Assembly (NCBI GenBank): GCA_022826485.1
Contig: JAJDUU010000016.1
Location: forward strand, 245,256-309,255
Reading direction: 5' to 3'
Length of the DNA stretch: 64,000 nucleotides
From: Chloroflexota bacterium
GTDB lineage: Bacteria > Chloroflexota > UBA11872
Shown: piece after piece, positions 1 through 13,832 of the stretch
How positions within the stretch are numbered: position 1 is the first letter of the stretch
How the letters are laid out: every line of letters begins with the position of its first letter
The notes under the pieces: generated by a model
What the model was told of the DNA's origin: nothing
Database searches by the model: none
Seen by the model: the letters and a program-made list of their open reading frames with translations, nothing else
Translations under genes and position numbers: made by a program

Positions 1-5154
<5,154 letters not shown>

Positions 5155-5383
5155 GGAGCCTCAGCTTCTCAGTTCCGGCAAACGTGCCGGACGAACGCTG
5201 TCGCGGAAGCGACAGACTGTGTCGTGACGAACCTGCGCGTGCCGGGCGTTGTGCACGCATTGGGAGCTAGAAACGCCACCCGTGTCACGTCGAACGTGAC
5301 GGCCCAGCGCGCGCCAATAGTCCCGCCCTCTCAGTTGCAAATCGAACACCCCAAAATGGGGATCTTTCAAAGACAGCACAAAA
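5155..5383 (-). promoter_or_regulatory. Structured 5' leader of rpoBC with four short hairpins
   Basis: Gene-free region between the upstream terminator and rpoB. Four inverted repeats lie in series: 5174-5191 (7 bp, loop AACG), 5198-5215 (7 bp, loop GGAA), 5237-5258 (6 bp, 10-base loop) and 5284-5300 (7 bp, loop CGA). All but the 10-base-loop one are compact perfect stems. I could not pick out a convincing -35/-10 pair; TTGAAA with an 18-base spacer to TTCGAT (minus strand, near 5330-5370) is a weak candidate. Control of RNA polymerase synthesis through this leader is inference. Confidence 0.4.
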
Positions 5384-5414
5384 CACCCAGAGCGGTCTGA
5401 AAACCGCCTGGGTG
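5384..5414 (-). terminator. Intrinsic terminator after the grpE-dnaJ-prmA-HIT group
   Basis: Read on the minus strand, CACCCAG and GCGGT arms pair with ACCGC and CTGGGTG around a six-base loop with one bulged base. The stem is followed by TTTTGTG. It lies about 120 bases after the HIT stop and before the rpoB leader, so it probably separates the two transcription units. Confidence 0.65.
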
Positions 5415-5535
5415 ATAGACCTATTCGATTCGCCCTAGCTCAAGCTGGGCGCAAAATCCCCGCACGACGCTTCAAGCCTAGCATGTGGCCGAACGCGGTC
5501 AAGCGTCGCGAGGCCGGTGCCGGGCGCTTGCCGGT

Positions 5536-5907
5536 TTACCCGAGCTCCCCGTGCAGCTGTCGGCCGCCGAGCACGTGCAGATGCACATGCCCCACCGACT
5601 GTGCCCCGTGCCGCCCGTGGTTTACGGCCACGCGATACCCGGCCTCATGCACGCCTTCGATCCGCGCCACCTTCGCGGCGGCCGCGAGCAGGCGCCCGGC
5701 CAACTCGGGCTCATCCCGCAAGTCGTCAATACCCGACACGTGCCGGCGCGGCACGACGAGCACGTGCACCGGAGCTTGGGGAGCGATATCTCGAAACGCT
5801 ACGACCGCATCGTCCGTGTAGACCTGGTCCGACGGTATGTCCCCGGCCACGATCTTGCAGAACAGGCAGTCTGGATGAGCCGCTGCCGACCCGGCACTGC
5901 ACATCAT
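5536..5907 (-). CDS. HIT family (HINT-type) nucleotide hydrolase
   Basis: Small cytoplasmic histidine-triad protein, 123 residues, the usual length for the HINT branch, which hydrolyses nucleoside phosphoramidates and AMP-lysine-type compounds. The catalytic triad HVHLHV is at residues 107-112. The N-terminal CLFC pair (14-17), often a metal site in HINT proteins, is also present. Its ATG overlaps the TGA of prmA (ATGA), so it is the coupled last gene of the grpE-dnaJ-prmA group; a second ATG follows at once (5904). The physiological substrate cannot be told from sequence. Confidence 0.93.
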   Translation of the reverse strand: MMCSAGSAAAHPDCLFCKIVAGDIPSDQVYTDDAVVAFRDIAPQAPVHVLVVPRRHVSGIDDLRDEPELAGRLLAAAAKVARIEGVHEAGYRVAVNHGRHGAQSVGHVHLHVLGGRQLHGELG

Positions 5908-6806
5908 TGTGGGGCAGCTCCCGCGATGGCTGGCGCGCCGAGGTTAAGGCATTCCCATCCGTCCCGGCACGACTCGCCGTCGATGCTCAACCGCCGGTCG
6001 GTCGCGGCCGCCCGCACGTCGGCGCCACGGGTTGCCGTGATGCCGCCCAGTATCAAGCTGCCGCTCGGACGCACGGCCATGAGGTAGTGGTCGAGATATT
6101 GCAAGTGCGTGTCCGCCACGATGTTGGCCACCAGGATGTCGCACGACTCCACGTCCGCTTCCGGCAATTGCCCATGGATCACGGTTACCCGGCCCTCGCA
6201 GGCATTGCGCCCCAGGTTCTCGCGTGCCGCCCGCACGGCGTCGGCGTCGGAGTCGATGGCATACACCCGGCGGGCGCCGCTCAGCGCGGCGACGATCGCC
6301 AGGATTCCCGAGCCCGTGCCTACGTCGACCACGGTCTGTCCGGGCGTCACCGCGCGTTCGAGCATCTCGACCGCCAGCTGCGTGGTCGGATGCAGCCCCG
6401 TGCCAAATGCCATTCCCGGATCGAGTCGAATGACCCGGCGGTTGCCGTCCGGGGCGTCCGTCCACGACGGCGCGACGATGAAGCCTCGGCCGAGAGGAAA
6501 CGGGCGGTAGAACGCGCGCCATTCGTTGAGGTATTCGTCGGGCCGCACCCACCGTGCGTGCGGTTCACGCAGCGTCGACGCGCCGGTGGCGCCCAGGTGC
6601 CAGAGGGCGCGCTCAACGGCCCGGCGCGTCGTCGTACATTCCTCACCGTCGGCGATGTAGGCCCGCACGGTTGCCTGGCCGCGCACGTCTTCGGCCGGAT
6701 GCTCGACGGCCAGCGCCGATCCGACCCAGCGGCCGAGTTCGGCGCGCACATCGTCGACGTCCGACGGGTCCACCCGGACTGATATCTCAAGCCAGCGCTG
6801 GCTCAC
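5904..6806 (-). CDS. prmA: Ribosomal protein L11 methyltransferase
   Basis: S-adenosylmethionine-dependent methyltransferase that modifies ribosomal protein L11. Of 300 residues, the N-terminal part corresponds to the L11-recognition domain and the rest to a Rossmann methyltransferase. Key motifs are [15 protein letters not shown] (128-142), the SAM loop DVGTGSG (161-167), an acidic residue after VYAIDSD (motif II) and DILVANI (223-229), the family's version of the NPPY site. It starts at GTG 6806, which overlaps the dnaJ TGA (GTGA), and ends overlapping the HIT start. dnaJ-prmA adjacency is common in bacteria and supports the call. Confidence 0.95.
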   Translation of the reverse strand: MSQRWLEISVRVDPSDVDDVRAELGRWVGSALAVEHPAEDVRGQATVRAYIADGEECTTTRRAVERALWHLGATGASTLREPHARWVRPDEYLNEWRAFYRPFPLGRGFIVAPSWTDAPDGNRRVIRLDPGMAFGTGLHPTTQLAVEMLERAVTPGQTVVDVGTGSGILAIVAALSGARRVYAIDSDADAVRAARENLGRNACEGRVTVIHGQLPEADVESCDILVANIVADTHLQYLDHYLMAVRPSGSLILGGITATRGADVRAAATDRRLSIDGESCRDGWECLNLGAPAIAGAAPQ

Positions 6807-7909
6807 CGGAACGCGGCGCGCGCCTTTTCGACGAAGCTTCGACCCTTGGCGTCACGGCCGGCCGGCAGCGAATCCCGCAGCTGCTCGAGCAGGTCCCGCT
6901 GGTCCGACGACAGCTTCTTGGGAACGACGACGTTGACCGTAATGCGTTGATCGCCCCGTCCCGATCCGCGATACCGCGGCACGCCGCGGCCGCGCAGCTT
7001 GAGCACGGTGCCCGGCTGCGTGCCCGCCGGCACGGCCACGGATTCCTCGCCATCCACGGTGGGGATGTCGACGCTGACGCCGAGGGCGGCCTCCGCGACG
7101 TTGAGCACCAGATCGCTCACGATGTCGTCGCCCTCGCGCTCGAGCAGCGGGTGGGGCTCCACCTCGATCGCCACGTACAGGTCGCCCGGCGTGCCGCGGT
7201 TTCGCCCGTGATCGCCCGCGCCCGAGAGCCGCAGCTCCGTTCCGGGCGGCAATCCGGCGGGAATCTCAATCTCTCGACTCAGCGCGCGGCGTTCGAGCCC
7301 CATGGCGTTGCATCTCGGGCACGGCTCCGTGATCTCGCGCCCCTCACCGTGGCAGCGCGGACACGTCGCCACGTTCACAAACTGGCCGAAGAGCGAGCGC
7401 TCCGCCCGTTGTACCTGGCCGGCCCCTTGGCACATCCGGCAGGTCGAGGGCTTGGTGCCGGGCGCAGCCCCATCGCCGCCGCAGGTGCCGCACGGCTCGT
7501 GCCGCTCGTAGTCGATTGCCTTGGTCGTGCCAAAGACCGACTCGACGAAGTCCAGCGTCAGCACCACGCGTCGATCGGCCCCGCGCTGCTCGGCTCTGCG
7601 GGTGCGCGACGTGCCCCGCCCGAAGAATGCGTCGAAGATGTCGCCCACGCCGGCAAAGTCGTCGACGCCGGCGCCAAGCCCGCCGCGCGGGTCGGCGTGT
7701 CCGAAGCGGTCGTACATTTGCCGCTTCTCGGCGTCGCGCAAGACCTCGTAGGCCTCGTTGATCTGCTTGAACTTGGCGTCGGCGTCGGGCGCTTTGCTGA
7801 CGTCCGGGTGGTATTGCCGCGCCAGCTTGCGGAAGGCGCGTCGAATCTCGGCCTCGGAGGCGTTCCGAGCGACCCCCAGCACGTCGTAGTAGTCGGGCTT
7901 GCTGCTCAC
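6803..7909 (-). CDS. dnaJ: Chaperone protein DnaJ (type I Hsp40)
   Basis: Co-chaperone that stimulates DnaK ATPase and holds unfolded substrates. The 368-residue protein shows the full type I order: J domain with HPD at 34-36, a Gly/Phe-rich segment (about 70-100), four zinc-finger repeats (CGTCGGDG at 140, CRMCQGAG at 157, CPRCHGEG at 183, CPRCNAMG at 197) and the C-terminal substrate domains. GTG at 7909 is chosen because it gives the canonical [10 protein letters not shown] start and lies 20 bases after the grpE stop; the frame stays open upstream through grpE but is non-coding there. dnaK itself is not in the window. Confidence 0.96.
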   Translation of the reverse strand: MSSKPDYYDVLGVARNASEAEIRRAFRKLARQYHPDVSKAPDADAKFKQINEAYEVLRDAEKRQMYDRFGHADPRGGLGAGVDDFAGVGDIFDAFFGRGTSRTRRAEQRGADRRVVLTLDFVESVFGTTKAIDYERHEPCGTCGGDGAAPGTKPSTCRMCQGAGQVQRAERSLFGQFVNVATCPRCHGEGREITEPCPRCNAMGLERRALSREIEIPAGLPPGTELRLSGAGDHGRNRGTPGDLYVAIEVEPHPLLEREGDDIVSDLVLNVAEAALGVSVDIPTVDGEESVAVPAGTQPGTVLKLRGRGVPRYRGSGRGDQRITVNVVVPKKLSSDQRDLLEQLRDSLPAGRDAKGRSFVEKARAAFR

Positions 7910-7929
7910 TGTCGCGTCACCGCTTACTG

Positions 7930-8604
7930 CTAGCCTGCGTCGTTTTCGGCGGATGCCGCGTTGTCGGAGCCCGATGCGTCCGACTCGGCGGCAAGACTGG
8001 CTGCCGGCGCCGCCTTGATGAGTGTCGGTCGCAACACGCGGTCGTGCATGCGATAGCCGCGCTGCAACTGCTCCGCCACCGCCATCGGACCGTCGCCGTC
8101 GTCCGACATCACCACTTCGTGAATCGACGTGTCGATGGGGTCGCCGCGCTTGCACTCGATGGGCGTGACGCCGTGCGCCTCGAGCACGCCGGCTAGCTGG
8201 GCTTGGGTGAGAGCAACTCCATCCACCCAACTCAAGAGCCGCAACTCACCCGGAAGCGTCTGGAAGGCGCGCTCGAGGCCATCGATGACACGCAAAATGT
8301 CAAAGGCGATGGCCATATTGGCGAACTGGGCTCGTTCTCGTGCTTCGGCCTCGGTGCGCCGCCGGTAGTTGGCAAAGTCCGCTTGGGACCGGGTGAGCCG
8401 GTTGAGAACGTCTCGATGCCGCCGCTCGAGATCGGTTTCCGTCTCGCCGGACTCGGATTGGCCGGCCTCCGCTCCCGACTGATCGTCGGAGCTCGACGCG
8501 GCACGGCGATCGGTTACGCGAATCGTCGGCCGGTTGCTCTCGTCGTCGGCCTGCGGCGCCGGATCGCCCGGCGACTCCGGTTCACGAGGCTCGGCTTCCG
8601 CCAT
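7930..8604 (-). CDS. grpE: GrpE nucleotide exchange factor
   Basis: Nucleotide exchange factor for DnaK. The 224-residue protein has a long acidic, low-complexity N-terminus, a coiled-coil segment ([25 protein letters not shown] in two overlapping parts) and the C-terminal beta domain ending in the characteristic [22 protein letters not shown] block. ATG at 8604 is preferred over an upstream in-frame ATG at 8670 because AGGAAC sits just before it and the extra residues are not GrpE-like. It heads the grpE-dnaJ-prmA-HIT group. No CIRCE operator was seen in front of it. Confidence 0.93.
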   Translation of the reverse strand: MAEAEPREPESPGDPAPQADDESNRPTIRVTDRRAASSSDDQSGAEAGQSESGETETDLERRHRDVLNRLTRSQADFANYRRRTEAEARERAQFANMAIAFDILRVIDGLERAFQTLPGELRLLSWVDGVALTQAQLAGVLEAHGVTPIECKRGDPIDTSIHEVVMSDDGDGPMAVAEQLQRGYRMHDRVLRPTLIKAAPAASLAAESDASGSDNAASAENDAG

Positions 8605-8732
8605 TCTTGTTCCTGCTCCTCTAGTTGCCGTGGATTGCGGCATCCGTCGCGGATCCCACCGCCGAGGCATTATCCATGGCCGCGCCGACCGGCCGGGCGC
8701 ACGTGAATCCGTTCATCCCGCGCCGTGCCTGG

Positions 8733-11522
8733 CTAGCCACCGTCGCGTTGAATCCGGACTTCACCCGCCACGACCACGAAATCCGCCCGGCTCACGACCT
8801 GGGAGCCGACGAGAACCTCGACGCTCCACTGCCCCGTGGCGGCAGTAGGCGGAAGGAAGAACCAGAAGCCGTAGGTGGCCCGTGGCGAGGCGCCGACCGG
8901 GTCGGTCAAGAACCTGCCGATCTCCCGATTCCCAGCGTTCCAGCGAATCCCGAGGCGTGTGCCTTGGACGATGTCGGTGAACTCGACGGAAACATTGACC
9001 CGCTCGCCCGGATGGAATTGAAGCGTCGGCTCGACCGGGTTTTGGGCCGAGTCAAGATCGAGCGCCAACGTCACTGCCTCGATGGTGGCCGACTCGTTCG
9101 CGGCCGGTGGGATGGTCGGCGAGGGCGACGCCTCCGCCGTGGCATCCTCCTCGGCCTCCGCGGTGGCCTCGGGTGTGGCTTCCGTCTCCGGGGTCGGCGA
9201 CGGCGTGATCTCCGTGGGAAGCGGCTGGCCGGGCGGGGCAATGCGCCACACGATGCCGCGTCCCTCGAGCAAATAGACGCTGCCGTCATGGGCGATCGCA
9301 ATGTCGATGGCGGTGAACAGCGGGATCTCGCCGGCCGGGCCGCCTGGCTGTCCCGAACCCGTCGGGTCGCCGGCGATCACGCGCGCGGCGCCGCCGCCGA
9401 CAGCCGTCACCGTTCCCGCGCCGCTCTCGACCACGTAGAACCCACCGGCGGCGTCTGCCGCCAGTCCTATTGGAGCCTCGATGCGCACTGACCCCGCCGG
9501 TCCCTCATCGGGCGCGGTGGTGTCCGACGAGCCCGCGGCAAGCTCGATGCTCCCGTCGCCGCGCACGCGGCGCACGACACCCGCTTGCAGTTGGGAAATG
9601 AGGACGCCACCAGAGGCGTCGACCACCACGCGCTGGGGGAAACCCACCGCCGCGGCCGTGCTTGGCCCGCCGTCGCCGCCCGAGCCGAAGTTGCCGGTGC
9701 CGGCAAACGTGACGATGGTTCCATCGTGCTCCACGCGGCGCACTCGATGATCCGGCGCGTCGACCACATACAGGCGCCCAGACGGATCCAGGGCCACGCC
9801 AACCGGCTCGGTGAGTGAGGCGAACGTCGCCGGGCCGCCGTCGCCGGCTGAGCCCGGAGCGCTGCCGCCGACCATTGTGCTGATCACGCCCTCCGGCGAG
9901 ACTCGCCGCACGCGGAAGTTGCCGGCGTCGGCGATGTAGAGGGCGCCTTGCGCATCAACGGTGACGTGGTGCGGCCGATTCAACTGCGCCGCCGTGGCCA
10001 GGCCACCGTCACCCGAGAATCCCGGATCGCCCGTCCCAGCGACGGTGCGCACGGCGCCGTCACGTTCGATCCGGCGCACCCGGTGGTTGCCGGTGTCGGC
10101 AATCAGCACGCGCCCGAATCCGTCCACGGCGATACCCCGCGGCGTCGTGAACTGCGCGTCCTGACGCAAGCCGCCCTCGCCGTCATAGCCCGGTTCGCCA
10201 CGACCGGCGAACACGTCGGCAATCAACTCTCCCGCAACTGGCGGCGGGAGCGCTTGGGCGGGAGCCGGTGGCCGATAGGGCGGGGCGGCTGGGGCCTCGG
10301 GCTCCGCGGGAATCTGCGCAATGGGCACCAGCGCCCGCAAGCGGCGCGTCCCCTGCTCCACCACCAGCAGCTCGCCGCGCGTGGTGACCGTCACGTCGGA
10401 CGGGAGCTCCATCCGCGTGTCTACGGCGAGGCGCCCGGATGCCGACGGCTGTTGCAGGTCGCCGGCGATGGTCGTGATGCCGCCATTGGAGTCAATGCGG
10501 CGGATGCGTCGATTGTTCCAGTCCGCGACGAAGACGTTGCCGTCGGTGTCGACGGCCACCGCCTGGGGTCCGTGCAACTGGGCGCTCACCGCCGCGCCGC
10601 CATCACCCCCGTTGCCGGGTTCTCCGGTTCCCGCGAGCGTGTGAATGGCCGCAACGCTGCTCTGGCCGGAAACGCGGCGAATGCGATTTCCCCCAAGCTC
10701 GGCAATCAATATGTTGGCAAACGCGTCGACGTCCACGTCGACCGGCTGATTCAACTGCGCGCTCGCGGCGGCGCCGCCGTCACCCGCGCTTCCGGCAACG
10801 CCGGTTCCCGCCATGGTCGTCACGATGCCGTCGGGGCCGATGCGGCGCACACGGTGCGCGGCGCGCTCGGCGATGAACAGGGTGCCCTCACCATCCAGCG
10901 CCATCCCGGCGTTTGCCGCCAGGCGTGCCAAGCTCGCCGGCCCGCCGTCGCCCTCGACTCCCGGCTGGCCGTCGCCGATGACCGTGGTGATCGTGCCGTC
11001 GGGCGCCACGCGGCGCACCCGGTGCAACTCCCCAATCAGAAGCACGCCGGCGCCATCGACCAGCAGTCGGGTGGGCTCCGTGAGCTCGGCCTGTGTCGCC
11101 GGACCGCCGTCTCCGGCGGAGCCGCGAATGCCCGTGCCGGCCACCGTCTGAATCACGCCGTCGGCGCCGATGCGCCGCACGCGATTCGCCTGAGGATCCG
11201 AGATGTAGACCCGGCCCTGCGGATCGACCGCCACGCCGCCGATGCTGCGAAACTGCGCCAGCGCCGCGGCCTGCCCGTCGCCGGCGTCGCCGAACTCACC
11301 GCTGCCCGCCAGATCGATGACCACCAGCGGGAGTTGAACCGCCGGCGGCAAGCTCGACACGGTGAGCGGCAGATAGGGCCTCGCGACGGCCGGGGTCGTC
11401 GGTGCGGTCGCGGTGGGCTGCGCCGAGCCCTGGCCATCGCCCGGCAGGCCAAAGTCGCAGCCCGTGGCCGCAATGGCGGCCAGTGCGCCCACGAGCGTCT
11501 GCCGCCGAGTCAGCGGCCGCAT
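8733..11522 (-). CDS. NHL-repeat beta-propeller lipoprotein
   Basis: Predicted exported lipoprotein of 929 residues. An Arg-rich start and hydrophobic stretch end in ALAAIAATGC, a lipobox. About a dozen NHL-type units follow, each with a GDGG(P/A)A turn, an L..P..VAVD segment and an HRVRRI strand; together they could form two six-bladed propellers. A Pro/Thr/Glu/Ala linker (about residues 760-800) leads to a C-terminal beta domain. The start at 11522 uses TAGGA overlapping the stop of the upstream sugar transferase, so it is probably the last gene of the polysaccharide cluster. A scaffold or glycan-binding role at the surface is inference; no catalytic residues are evident. Confidence 0.85.
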   Translation of the reverse strand: MRPLTRRQTLVGALAAIAATGCDFGLPGDGQGSAQPTATAPTTPAVARPYLPLTVSSLPPAVQLPLVVIDLAGSGEFGDAGDGQAAALAQFRSIGGVAVDPQGRVYISDPQANRVRRIGADGVIQTVAGTGIRGSAGDGGPATQAELTEPTRLLVDGAGVLLIGELHRVRRVAPDGTITTVIGDGQPGVEGDGGPASLARLAANAGMALDGEGTLFIAERAAHRVRRIGPDGIVTTMAGTGVAGSAGDGGAAASAQLNQPVDVDVDAFANILIAELGGNRIRRVSGQSSVAAIHTLAGTGEPGNGGDGGAAVSAQLHGPQAVAVDTDGNVFVADWNNRRIRRIDSNGGITTIAGDLQQPSASGRLAVDTRMELPSDVTVTTRGELLVVEQGTRRLRALVPIAQIPAEPEAPAAPPYRPPAPAQALPPPVAGELIADVFAGRGEPGYDGEGGLRQDAQFTTPRGIAVDGFGRVLIADTGNHRVRRIERDGAVRTVAGTGDPGFSGDGGLATAAQLNRPHHVTVDAQGALYIADAGNFRVRRVSPEGVISTMVGGSAPGSAGDGGPATFASLTEPVGVALDPSGRLYVVDAPDHRVRRVEHDGTIVTFAGTGNFGSGGDGGPSTAAAVGFPQRVVVDASGGVLISQLQAGVVRRVRGDGSIELAAGSSDTTAPDEGPAGSVRIEAPIGLAADAAGGFYVVESGAGTVTAVGGGAARVIAGDPTGSGQPGGPAGEIPLFTAIDIAIAHDGSVYLLEGRGIVWRIAPPGQPLPTEITPSPTPETEATPEATAEAEEDATAEASPSPTIPPAANESATIEAVTLALDLDSAQNPVEPTLQFHPGERVNVSVEFTDIVQGTRLGIRWNAGNREIGRFLTDPVGASPRATYGFWFFLPPTAATGQWSVEVLVGSQVVSRADFVVVAGEVRIQRDGG
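9270..11330 (-). repeat. Degenerate tandem repeats encoding NHL blades
   Basis: Within the lipoprotein gene the same coding pattern (GCCGGCACCGG, then GGCGACGGCGG, then a CATCGCGTGCGCCG-like string on the coding strand) recurs at roughly 150-170 base intervals, interrupted by a spacer of Pro/Ala-rich coding sequence near 10210-10330. The units have diverged at the DNA level, so they are protein-level repeats and not a recent expansion. Confidence 0.7.
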
Positions 11523-11532
11523 GTGCCGGGTC

Positions 11533-12942
11533 CTAGGCCACATCGCCACGCATCACGATTCGCAACGTGCGCATCAATATTCGGAGGTCGAACAGCAAAG
11601 ACCAGTTTTCCACGTAATAGAGGTCATAGCGCGTGCGCTCGTCGATTGACGAATTGCCGCGCAACCCGTTGACCTGCGCCCAGCCGGTCATTCCGGCGCG
11701 CTCTCGGTGGCGGACCATATAGCGAGAATACTCGCGCTCGAACTGGCGAACGTAGGAAGTTCGCTCGGGCCTTGGCCCAACCAGGCTCATGTCCCCTCGA
11801 ATCACATTGATGAGCTGCGGCAGCTCGTCGATCCAATAGCGGCGGAGCCAGCGGCCCACACGGGTAATCCGAGGATCGTTCGATATCGTCCAGGTTTGTC
11901 CGCTGCGCTCGGCATCGCGGTGCATCGTCCGAAACTTGATGATCGGAAAGCGCCGCTGGTCGCGGCCCACGCGCTGCTGCACGTAGAACACGGGCCCGGC
12001 GGTGTCCAGGCGGATGGCCAGTGCGACCAACAGCATGGGAATCGACAGAATCACCATCCCGAATATAGCGCCCGCGAGATCCAGCGAGCGCTTGGTGAGC
12101 CGGCTGAGTCCTTGCAGCCGAACCTCGTTGACGGCCATGAGCGGCAGCCCGCGAATCCCGCCCGTCGTCACCGGCGACACCATCAGCTGGAAGAGGTCCG
12201 GCAGCAGCCACACGTCGGTAAAGGACGCTTCGGTCTGCTCGAGGATTCCCAGCAGCGCCTCGTGCGATAGCGACGGGATGGCCACCACCACCTTGTCGAC
12301 CTGGTGCTCACTGAGCACGCCCGCGAGTGAGTCCACGCGACCGAGCACCGGCACTCGTTTGCCGCCCGCTGTGACCGAGGTCGCGAAGTCGTCCACAAAA
12401 CCAATGACCTGGAAGCGCCGCGTGCGTTCATCGACCAGCCGCGCCAGCACCTCGGTTCCTTCGGTGCCGGCCCCGACGACGATCACGCGCGTGACACCTA
12501 TGCCGTAGCGATTGAGCGCCTGGCGCGCGACGATCAGGAGCGTTCGTCCTAGGACGATCAGCACGATGCCGATGAGCCACATGTATGCGACCAGCAGGCG
12601 CACGAATTCAAGCCGGTCCTGAATCACGAAAAACGTGGCGGCGACCGTGAGCAGTGCGCCGACGGTGACGGCTCCGGCGGCTCGCACGACCCGGTCGAGT
12701 GGGCCGGCCGTCCGATGGCGGGTGTAGAGGCCGAGGGCCAAACCGGCCAACACACTCGCCGCGGCAAACGTGATAATGACCGGAACAAAGAAGAGATACC
12801 GGTTCGACGCCAGCTCCGGGCCCCACCCCAACCGAAACCGCACCACGTACGCAATGGCGGTCGCCGCGAGCAACGCCGCGACATCGAGCGCCACGGTTCC
12901 CGTGGCCTCGCAACTCGCCCAGTTGCGTCGAAACCAGGTCAG
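11533..12942 (-). CDS. Polyprenyl-phosphate sugar-1-phosphate transferase (exopolysaccharide priming enzyme)
   Basis: Integral membrane priming transferase that moves a sugar-1-phosphate onto undecaprenyl phosphate. N-terminal transmembrane helices are followed by a Rossmann-like domain (VIVVGAGTEGTEVL) and the C-terminal bacterial sugar transferase domain: KRSLDLAGAIFG helix, QQRVGRDQRRFPIIKFRTM, then DELPQLINVIRGDMSLVGPRPE. The start is uncertain. No ATG fits without a large overlap with the previous gene. CTG at 12942 has AAGGGGG at good spacing; GTG at 12894 is the alternative. It lies downstream of five glycosyltransferases, consistent with a polysaccharide operon. Confidence 0.9.
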   Translation of the reverse strand: MTWFRRNWASCEATGTVALDVAALLAATAIAYVVRFRLGWGPELASNRYLFFVPVIITFAAASVLAGLALGLYTRHRTAGPLDRVVRAAGAVTVGALLTVAATFFVIQDRLEFVRLLVAYMWLIGIVLIVLGRTLLIVARQALNRYGIGVTRVIVVGAGTEGTEVLARLVDERTRRFQVIGFVDDFATSVTAGGKRVPVLGRVDSLAGVLSEHQVDKVVVAIPSLSHEALLGILEQTEASFTDVWLLPDLFQLMVSPVTTGGIRGLPLMAVNEVRLQGLSRLTKRSLDLAGAIFGMVILSIPMLLVALAIRLDTAGPVFYVQQRVGRDQRRFPIIKFRTMHRDAERSGQTWTISNDPRITRVGRWLRRYWIDELPQLINVIRGDMSLVGPRPERTSYVRQFEREYSRYMVRHRERAGMTGWAQVNGLRGNSSIDERTRYDLYYVENWSLLFDLRILMRTLRIVMRGDVA

Positions 12943-12943
12943 C

Positions 12944-13828
12944 TCATGCCCCCTTGTGACGGCCCGGCGGTAGCAGCCGGTGGACGACTTGGCGAGCGAC
13001 CGCGCCAAACGCCAGCACGAATACCGCGGCGGTGACGACCGCCCGCAGCCACAGGCCGTCTTGCTGCCGGTGCTTGCGATAGTAAAGCCAAATTGCCCGA
13101 TAGAATTCCACCCGCGCCCGGACGGCACGCTGCCGCGTGGACTGACGTTTGAGGTGACGCACCGTCACCGACGGCACGAAGAGGGTCGGCCAGCCGGCCT
13201 GGCGAATCCGATAGGCGAGGTCGAGGTCTTCGCCGTAGGTAAAGAACTGCGGGTCGAAGCCGCCGACGCGGCGAAAGGCCTCGGCGCGCACGAGCATGCA
13301 GGCGCCGGACACGGCGTCCACCACCGCCTCGCGCCTCGTGGACGGGTCCACGTTATAGGGCCGCACACCGCGCGGCGAAAGGTTGCGAGGCCAACGAAGC
13401 AAGCGCAAGGCCGCGGAGGCGGGCGTCGGAAAGCTGCGGCACGCAGCCGGGTCCGGCGAGCCATCGGCCAATTCCAGGCGCGGCCCGAGAATTCCCACCC
13501 CGGAGTCCGTATCGCCGCGCTCCACCAGGCGCCGAACGCCGAGCGGCGGAAGCTCCGTATCGGGGTTGAGGAACAGCAGCCAGCGTCCCGCGGCCCGGGA
13601 GGCGGCAAGGTTGTTGCCCCGGCCAAACCCCAGCTCCCGGCTGCCACGAATCGCCTGCACGTCCGCCCGGGACACGATGCTGTCCCAGGTGCCGTCGCCG
13701 GAGCCGTTGTCCACGACAAATACCTCGGCCGAGAGTCCGTCAAGCGCAGCCGGAATCGTCGCGAGGCATCGCCGCAAGAGGTCGGGCACGTTGTAGGTGA
13801 CGATGATGATCGAGACGTCCACGGTCAT
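12944..13828 (-). CDS. GT2 glycosyltransferase (rhamnosyltransferase-like)
   Basis: Inverting family-2 glycosyltransferase of 294 residues. The GT-A fold is marked by SIIIVTYNVPDLL, the nucleotide site VVDNGSGDGTW, the metal-site region LNPDTELPP and the acceptor block GACMLVRAEAFRRVGGFD followed by YGEDLDLAYRI. A C-terminal hydrophobic segment may anchor it to the membrane. It starts four bases after the stop of the next upstream GT2 gene and ends against the sugar transferase, so it is part of the polysaccharide operon. The sugar transferred cannot be inferred, though an RmlD gene nearby makes rhamnose possible. Confidence 0.88.
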   Translation of the reverse strand: MTVDVSIIIVTYNVPDLLRRCLATIPAALDGLSAEVFVVDNGSGDGTWDSIVSRADVQAIRGSRELGFGRGNNLAASRAAGRWLLFLNPDTELPPLGVRRLVERGDTDSGVGILGPRLELADGSPDPAACRSFPTPASAALRLLRWPRNLSPRGVRPYNVDPSTRREAVVDAVSGACMLVRAEAFRRVGGFDPQFFTYGEDLDLAYRIRQAGWPTLFVPSVTVRHLKRQSTRQRAVRARVEFYRAIWLYYRKHRQQDGLWLRAVVTAAVFVLAFGAVARQVVHRLLPPGRHKGA

Positions 13829-13832
13829 CGTC

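Noticed and set aside
5348..5362. CCCCA-AAA-TGGGG mini-hairpin upstream of rpoB
   Set aside because: Only 5 bp and close to the stronger terminator; could easily be chance, so not listed as a separate element.
6803..8230. Longer DnaJ starting within grpE
   Set aside because: The extra residues are Arg/Gly/Ser-rich shadow of grpE; the J domain begins properly at GTG 7909.
9948..11672. 574-codon plus-strand open frame opposite the NHL lipoprotein
   Set aside because: The minus strand gives regular NHL blades and a lipobox; the plus frame merely mirrors the repeats.
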